Assembly (NCBI GenBank): GCA_032718565.1
Contig: JAVGVS010000045.1
Location: 2,378,168 to 2,442,167 of the forward strand
Direction: 5' to 3'
Length of the DNA: 64,000 bases
Source: Distichodus sexfasciatus
Lineage: Eukaryota; Chordata; Actinopteri; Characiformes; Distichodontidae
Shown: positions 26,101-35,100 of the stretch, in pieces
How positions within the stretch are numbered: the stretch's first letter is position 1
How the letters are laid out: every line of letters begins with the position of its first letter
Position numbers and translations under genes: made by a program
Notes under the pieces: generated by a model
What the model saw: only the letters and a program-made list of their open reading frames with translations
What the model was told of the DNA's origin: nothing
Databases searched by the model: none

Positions 26101-29100
26101 CATCAAGGTCGTGCTAAATCAGCAGGCTTACGTCCTCTTTTACCTGAGGTACTGCACAGCGTTTCTCTTCCCCGTAATGGCTTTGTAATGGTATAGTGTA
26201 GGGAAGAGAAAAAAAAACAATCCTCAAGACTATAATAAAGCATCCTTGTGACGCAGGATTCCGGAAAAGAAGCCCACGGACGGCCAGAGCGTGAAGCAGA
26301 GCATGGTGCATTCTGGGAGGAGCAGCATGACGCCTGAGCAGCTGAAGAAAGCCACGCCGAACGGCTCTCTGTCCTCCCCACAGGTCACCAAGGTAGCGTA
26401 GACGGGATAATTGTAGGCTGCCCTGCAGCCAGTGCCTCAAGAGAATGTTCTCCACTCTCGTGCGACACGCTGACATTTACTTTTCTGCCTTGAGCAGATT
26501 TCTTCTTCTTCTTCATGTGCGACTGTTTTAATACAGAGGCGGGTTTTCCTGGAGTGGAAAGTATAGAGAAAAGAGCAGAGACTCCTCAGATCTAAAAAAA
26601 AAAAAAAAAAAAAATCCAAGATGACGGCTGCTTGGATCAAAACTGCTTTTAACACACAGACGCCTATAATTACGGGTTTCGTTACGATACAGTAGGGTTG
26701 TGCGAAGTGACCAAAATCTCATATCCCAGTGTCATTTTATAGCCTGGTGTTGGATTCTGAGAATCCAACACTGATAAAAAAAAAGTAGATCACAGAATAG
26801 TACATTTTCTGTTAATTCAGTGGAACCTTCACAAGCAAAATCTTAACTCAAAACATTCCGCACGTTCTCATATGGAACGCCAAAGGTGCCACGGTTTGCC
26901 CATAATTTTATGCAATTGACTGTAAACTTTTATTCTGATTAAAGAGTGCTTTTGGGCTAAAATGACTAAAAGACTTGTGATCAAACACTGCTTTTTCTTT
27001 TCTTTTTTTTTAAACAGCATTCTAGTAAGGTGCCTTTAAGGGTGTTTTCACACTTGGTCCGTTTCAGCCCTCAACGCGAACTCATCGATTAGTCAGCATT
27101 TTTTACGGACATGTGAACACACCAAACGAACTCAGACCCCTCTGAAACGAACATCGGGAGGTGGTTTCAGTTCGGGTTCGTTTTAAGTCCGCGGCGTGGT
27201 TCGTTTAACTCGCGCCTTCTGAACGCAAAGCGCTCCTGGTTCGCTTCGACAGTTTTTGTTCACAGTAAAAAATAAAAATAATAAAAAAAAACAACAACAA
27301 AAACTATGCAGAATGCAAAGCAGTAAAGCTCCATGAGAATGAACAGAAAAAGGACTGAGGCCCCATCTGAGCTGAAGTGGACCAGAAAGAGAACTGAGTC
27401 CCCTTTCAAATGAACTCACAGTGTGAACATCAAAAGAACCGAGTTCCCTTTCTGTTGGTCCACTTTTTGGACCACTTCTAGAGGACTGAGTTCGGTTCCT
27501 TTAAAGAGGACTATATGTGAAAACACCCTAAAGCGAATTTTGTCAATTTTGGCGTGCCATAGATCTGAGCCTGAAATGAGAGTGCACAGGCACAAGATTT
27601 TACTTGCAAAAGTTTTACTGCACGCTTAATTAAGGCCTGAATATAACACCATAGTGTTCTCTGTGCCTACTTCCACGTGGCGCTACGGTGGCTACTGCAA
27701 ACCCTCCTCCAAACGGTTCCAAAATATTGCCGTAAACGGCGTATTTTGCCGCCCCACGAAATAAACGTTTGAGTATAATATGAAGCAACAGGCGTTTTAA
27801 TTCCGTCATCCTATATATTTTTGATTCTCGCACATCTCTAGCTGCGGTATTTTATTACGTCCTCGTGTGCATTTAAAATCTTAATGTTGGTGTTATTTCT
27901 GAGGTGGTGAACCTAATGCACTATCACCACTGAACCCTTGAGCAAGATTTCAGCCTCCACCTCCAGGCCCAGTCCTTTACTCATATTGATTCTTATCCCT
28001 CTTTCCTCCTCCTCCTCCTCCAGAAGCTCGACACGGCCCATCTGAGGAAGATCCAGTCCGTGGACGGGGGTCTCGGCGTCCCCGTGGCCCGCAACGGTTC
28101 TGGCCTGCAGTCGCCCAAGCTGAGCAACGGCGCGCACGCCGCCAACGGGCCCACGCTGATCGACGAGCCCCTTAAGAAGCTGAAAAAGCCGGTGTCTCAG
28201 CAGCAGCAGCCACCGTCTCGCGGGACTGCATCCGCCGCGCCCTTTTCCAACGGGCTTTCCAAGTCTGGCCCGGACAAACGGGTCGGCGGCAGCAGCAGCG
28301 GCGGAGGAGAGGGTCGCAGCCTGGTGCTGTCTACCTCGCTCAAGTCCTTGTCAGATTCCTCGTCGGCAGAAACGTCCTCCGAGTCCAAGGTAGCACGACA
28401 GAATGAATCAGACACGTACACGGATAAGGCGACCATACGTAATATCAGAATTCCCAGAACGTTTCCGAGTATAATAATGTTATATAATGTATGATATGGG
28501 AATTATTGGCCGGTGCTGATATCCAATGGTGTTCGTGCGTTTGTCTGCTGATGCCAATAAACGAGGAAGTCAGAGTTGAGCACGTGAAGACGATATTTTG
28601 CTCGCCAAAGTTCCAGAGTTTTGGCGCAAAAATAGTGCCATAACTCTGCCGTTTCTAACACGACGCCAAGTCAAGCGAGCGTGAAAGCAGAGTCGAGCAA
28701 GAGCGGAGCACCTCGAGTGTAGTGCACGACCTTGTAAGAAAAAGTCACTTCCCGCCCTACGTAGTGTACCGTCAACTTGGTACACTCCATGTGCACTACC
28801 TAGTGCGTAGACAGCCGTTAAGCTCCAACCCCGGCTATTTCCCGAGATGCATACTACCACATAGAAAAGTATGATAAGAGCGCCTTACCTACCATACTAT
28901 TAAGTGCGGTAGAACGCGGCTCGGGACACAGCCCATGTGCGGGTTCACGTTCGCTAAGTGAAGCAAACACACAGTTTAGTTAGTTAAAATGTTTTCATGC
29001 ATTGAGACAGAGTTGAGTGTGTAAAGACGAGATTTTACTTGCTAATGTTCCACTGCGTGCTCAAAATTTTGGCACAAAATAACACCATTTTAAGACCGAA

Positions 29101-32100
29101 GGTGCGGGCTGTATAAAATCCCACCTCGGACTTTGGACATGCCTGCCATAAGTGCTCGCTACCTTCCGGCATACATGCCTCATAAATTTTCGGCTGAAAA
29201 TATCAGGCAAATCTAAGCATCGGTCCGTGGTAAGACATGACTTTTTTTTTTCCCCGGCTCTCAGGAATCGGTCAGCACCAGGAGCGCTCCCGCAGGGGAC
29301 AGTTCCGGCTCAGGCTCTGGCTCCAGCTCCAGCTCCGCAAAGACCGCCGTGAACGGGACGGCCTCCCCGGCTAAAAGCTCCGACCGCGGCTCTTCTGCTG
29401 CAGCAGCCGTGGCAGAGGAGCAGAAATCGGCCAAGCTGAAACCTCCCGCCCTCGCCAACATCACGTCTGAGCTCACCAGCACCATGTCCCCACCTCCTGC
29501 CAAGAGACTGGCGCTACCTGCCAAGAAGGTGAGCAGGATCGGAAAGGCGTTTGCATCTTGTGTAGGTTTAGAATTTTTTTTTACACAGTTGGTCCAAGAC
29601 TTCGGTACCTTTTTTTTTTTTTTAATGTTGATCTAATTTTAAATTTGTATCAGTGTTTTGATTTCTGGGTCTAACTTTCTGAAATATGTGTGTCTGTTAA
29701 TGAAATGATATTGATTTGTGCAGACTGGAAAGCATTGATGGGTCAGTTGATCAGAATGTGAGGACTTGTTGATGAAAAGTAGGGCTGAGCGATATTACCG
29801 CAAATCAGTATCATGATTAATTGACCATTTAGCCTCTGACATGTTTTATACTAAAAACTAAGCTGAGATTTTGCCGTAGGGCTATGAGATATGACAATGT
29901 ATATGTGACCGCCCACGGCAAAACCAGTCGCTTCTTGCAAATTTTCCAAATTGAGTTATGTTTTCATGAAAGAGCATAAATCAAGCTTCAAAACGATACC
30001 AGTATCGAATAAATCGGACGAAATATGACTGAGATATCAGCATTCAAAGGAGTCGGGTTTCTCCTGTCACGCCAAGTGAGAAACCGAGAAATCTGCCTTT
30101 GACGTTGACTATCGCCGTAGCACTCACAGACGCTTGGTGCGGTCACGGCTACGTTTGCATTTACGGTAGCCTACGCTGCATTCACAGCCACACGGATAGC
30201 CTACCTGCGTTAGGTTAACTGAACTCGGGAGACGTGGATTCCGGAGAAATATCTTCACGCTTAGTCAACCAGTGGATTTACCGTGAATATTGAAGTAGAG
30301 CGGCCAAACAGAAACTTTAATATCTTGCTGGAATGAATTCTCACCTCAAGAAAGTCACGCTAGGATGGAAAGGTAAGTTTTTTCAAGCAAATTCGATTCC
30401 CCAACAGTACAGTATAGACCTTCCACTGTTTCAAACACTAAAACAAAAAATCCAAAAATTTTACCCCACGCGAACATAAACGCCGCTTTTCTCTCGAAAC
30501 CCCCGCATGTTTACTGGTTTTGCCGTATACATATTTTGTTTTATCTAACCGATGCGGACATACAGAAAATCAAGAAAAATGAGTTATAGTTACAGAGGAT
30601 TTCGCTTAAAACGCCACTCTGGGGTCCACCGAGGAATGTTAAGGGTTAAGCGTGACAGAATAATCTCCTCCTCACAGAGAAGTGCCCAACTTATTAAATT
30701 AAAGTCGGTATCGGTACTTGAAATCAGCCCAAGTAATAAAAAAGTCAGAACTGAAAAAGTTGGATCGGTGTATTCCTAGTCGGAAGTGGCAGGTTTGTGT
30801 ATCTAGCTTGTGTCCATCGCTGCAATACACATGATCATTTCCCAGCTCTAGAGTTGTGTGTGTGCCTGCAGCCTTCCCCGCTCCTTTCATTTTTCTCCCC
30901 AGCGTGATTTTTCACCACTGAAGATTCTCCGCTGAGTTTTTTATGGAACGTTAAATAGACGGACTTCTTAAGCGTCTCTTCATGTTTATGCCGTTGACTC
31001 AAAAGTTGCCACTGCTGTCCTTTTTAGAATTTCTTTGTCTTCCTTTTTCCTTTTAACTTTTTATTTCTAACCATTTCTAATTTTCTCTCTGCTACACCTC
31101 TTTTTCTCCGCTGCTCCTCCCTCCCTCCCCCTCCCTCTCTCATTTGATTTTTGTCTCTTTGTTTTTTAATCTCCTCCCACGCTTTCCCCCCACCCACCCC
31201 TTTCCATCCCCGCTCTTTCTCTCTGTCACATTTTACGTTTGGCTGTGGATTATTTTCGGCTTTTATTTCCATTTTTTTCGACCACCAAGTTTTTATTTAT
31301 GTCAATAACTGCAGGCCGCCAGTCTCCCCAGCCAGACCAACCGCAGGCAACCACAGCAGCAGCAGCACTGAGGTTGCTCACCTCATCGCATCATCAGCCC
31401 CGTGACCCACGATTCAGCTAACCACCTCTTACTCCCCCCCCGCCACCTTCCCAGCACCACAGGAAGGATGGGCACGCCGCTTTCTGCCAGTACAGCTGAG
31501 CTGGCTTGGGATTAGGCCAGCGACATGATGAAATACAGTAATCCTCGTTATTCATAAGCATGCCCATGAACACCAAGCAGACAATGAAAAAAAACGGCTA
31601 TTGTGTTTTGCTTAGAAAATGCTCATTTTATAGTGTAAACCCTAAATATGCCCTCAAATCTGCTCCCAGAACACTTTAGACCCAGACTCTTTAAACCCAG
31701 TTTAATACATTACTCTTAACGAAAATATTAGGTATGCCCATACAGGTGTGTACTGTAATTCATGCAAGGGCACTTTCTTTGGTATAAACAGGTAAATACA
31801 GTAATAAATTAGTGTAGTTTTTAGTAAAAAAAAAAAATACTGTAAAATATAGGTGTAATGACCAATGTTTTTTACAGTTCAATAATTTACTGTTCATCAG
31901 CGGCGCGTCTTATTGTAGAGACACAGACAATGGGCGGCGACTGAGCTTCACCGCCTCTTTTAATTTAATTTACAGTACAGTAACAAAACTATTGGGGTTT
32001 AAAAAACACTCAAGATGAGTCAGGGACGGACTGGCAGTCTGTATCTCTGGAGAAAAAAACGGCTGTCCGATGCACGGCGGCCGTCGGCCTGTCTTTCTCG

Positions 32101-35100
32101 GCCGAGACGCAAACATTATAAACAATAATTAGGTTTACATTAAAAATATGGAATTCTCTGAAACATACTAAATTAGAAAATTAGGGAAAAAAAAACACAG
32201 TCTGAATGGAGCGGTCCAGATGGCGTCTGGATGTGGCCGTGCAACCCCCTACACTGATTTATACTTTATTTAGCTGAATTAATATTTGGATTACTATTTA
32301 TGTTACAAAATTAGTACATTTTTCTTAATAATTTAGAAATAAAATGCGTAAAAAATATATTGTCACGAAAAAAGCAAAAAAAAAAGAAAAAAGTGGAGAA
32401 TATTTGCAGGTTCCGCGCTGTCGCGGAGATTTCCGCGTAAAACGAGGAGTTCGGTTCTCGTGAAAAATCCGCGCATGACTGGATCCGCGAGTCCTGATCC
32501 GCGTATGACTGGGGGATTACTGTATATCGGTTCAATTCGTACTCTTCGTCGCTTATTTCCTGGTGTCGGAAAGTACGTTCGGATGAGGGGTTGCAGCAGT
32601 CGCCACAGCACCACGTGGATGTTGGCACGGAGAATAACGTGGCGTTATATTTGTGCCGTAATTCTGAGCGTGCAGCGTAACTTTCGCAAGAAAAATCCCA
32701 TGTCCGTGCTCTCAAACACTCTGCACACGCTCAGGGCTGCGTTCTCTGCATTTGACCCACACGCGAAGGAGCAGTGGGCAGCACCCAGCGACGGTGCTTT
32801 CCTCATGAGTTCCTCAGTAGTGCCTTTACCGGTCTGGGCTTTGCCCCCCGGTGACCTTCCGATCAAGGGTGAGAACGCCCTAATCGTTATGCTGCCGTCT
32901 GGCCTAAAAGTAGATTTAAAATGTGCAAAGTTCAGTCCCCAAGCAGCTGGTTCCCCAGGCACGCACCACCACACGGACGGGTTAAACGCTGAGATTGCCG
33001 ACCCTTCGTTTTGCGGAGCTGTGTGCTGTGCTGCGTTCGTGATGAACAAACCTGTGTAGTTAACAGTGAAGTTGCAGTGCGCCCTCTGGTGGACACACCG
33101 CAACACAGCACGGTGCACCACAATGAAATATGACCTCTGCATTTAAGCCATCTGCGAAGGAGCAGTGGGCAGCACCCGGGCAGCAGTGCTTGGGGACGGT
33201 ACCTTTCTCGTGAGTACCTCCGTGGTACCTTTGGCGGTCCGGGATTTGAACCAGCGACCTTCCGATCACGGGGCGACTTCCCCGAATGGAGGTTGTTCTG
33301 GGAAACAGTTTCACACTCCCAAAGATTTAGCGAAATCAGTTTGTGTGCCCAAACCATTCTTAAACACGCAGAATTCTCCTGAATAAATGGCAAAATTTGA
33401 TTGTATCGTGTACTCGGTGCCTCGGATTTTCATGATTATGCATTTTTTCGGAAGATTTAGTGTGAACGTGGTGTTTTTTGTGCTCACCAAATGACTATAA
33501 TTTGTCTCCTGCAAGGGTTTCATCACTGTCAGTCAAACCTCCGCCTGTATCTCCGTCTCACCTTCTTGTTAAAACTGCAAGCCCTCTTAAAAACCCATCA
33601 TCCCTCTCGGAGTGCCCCACACTCTCTTCCCGCTCCGCCGGAACCCAGGCCCGTCCTTCCATCCAGCCCAGACCAATCCAGAGTCCGACCTCAGCGAAAT
33701 CCGCGGCGGAACCCGCTGACGCGCTCGTCAGTCCCACCTTTAAAAAGAAGAGAAAAAAAAAGAAGAGGCGCCACTCCGAAATGGAAGCCCCGGTCAGCGA
33801 GACTCAGGCGCCAGCCGGCCAAGAGGATCCCGAAGCCGCAAGAGAAAAGAGGAGGAAAAAGAAGCGGAAAAAGAACAGAAGAGAAGAGGAGAAGGAAAAG
33901 AGTCCGGAGACCGAGCCACCGGCCCAGGATGAGGACTGGTGCCTCGGAGACACGTGGAGGATCGGCGCAGACGCTAAAGGAAGCGCGGAGCGACCAAAAG
34001 AGCAATCGGAACCGGCTACAGAGCGTGTAATAAAAACTCAGGACCAGAACCGGCCTCAGGGGCTGTCGACGTCTGGCCACGACGACGTGACGACGCAGCA
34101 CAACTCCGTCTTGAAAAAGAAAAAGAAGAAAAAGCGGAGAGAGAGGCTGGAAGATGAGGCCGAAGGCACGCGTCACGGTTCCAAAAGGTTTGCTACTTTT
34201 ATTTGGTGGATGTTTAATAAGAATAAAACCCCATTTTTATAACCAACATTATTTTGCTCCAAAAATCATATATATATTTATATATCAAAGATGGGGAGTC
34301 GCACAAACAGTGCCTCGAGACTTGACTTCAGACTCGCCCTCAAAAGACTTGAGACCTGACTTTTCGTTTTTTTCAAATCTATTGATGTTGGGGGAAACAA
34401 TGGCAAGCTGAATATAAGGGAGGCTTCACCGGGTACGTTTAAAGCCCTTTGAAATCCGCTTTGTTTTTTCCTAAATTCCGTTTTATTTTTTTCCGTTCCA
34501 TTTTTATTCTTCTGAATTCCGTATTTTACGTTATCATATTTATTTCTTCTAAAAAGTGTCTAATTATGGAGTAGATGGGGGAAAAAAGAGCAATGCAATA
34601 GAAAAAAAATCCCATTAAATGACTGTTATTCAACTTCAACAAAGTACTGGGGTTCAGCAGAACGTTTACTGCTTTGGTAAAACATTTACCTGTAAACAAC
34701 AAAAAAAAAATCATTTTTTCGTGCAGAACGAAACATTTCTGATGTGAGTTTTTGACTGTAAGTGGTCGTCACGTGTTCTTGCGGGTACAAAACATTTTGC
34801 ACCCGCAAAAACGTACAAAAGAGTTGTTCTCCCGATTCATAAAAATCATTTGGGTATCGTTCTGCTCTAAACATAGCACTGACACTCGAATTCCGTAATT
34901 TTTTTGAGGACTTGGGTGTTTCAGCCTCTTCGCCATAACTGACCGTTGACGTTTCCCCCTCTGTGCGTTTGTTTGTGTGTGTGGAAGCTGAGTCCGCCTC
35001 AACAGGTAACACGCATAGGCCGTAGCGCCAAAAATTTAATATAAACCCTTGCTTTGTTTTTGCCCATTAATAATCATATCAGCTTAATTATACGACATTC

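Larger units (their letters stand above)
26693..27840 (-). mobile_element. GCGATA-family MITE (host copy 3), interrupted
   Basis: Left TAGGGTTGTGCGAAGTG, right TCTCGCACATCTCTA. Internal blocks are the inverse of 8800-9434. Carries the nested 489-bp element at 27040. No clear target duplication. Confidence 0.7.

Noticed and set aside
32460..33393. Several 150-200-residue frames on both strands
   Set aside because: They run through MITE and SINE fragments; similar frames appear in other SINE copies.
33691..34176. 161-residue minus-strand frame rich in Phe/Leu
   Set aside because: It is the complement of Lys/Glu-rich usp36 exon 16.
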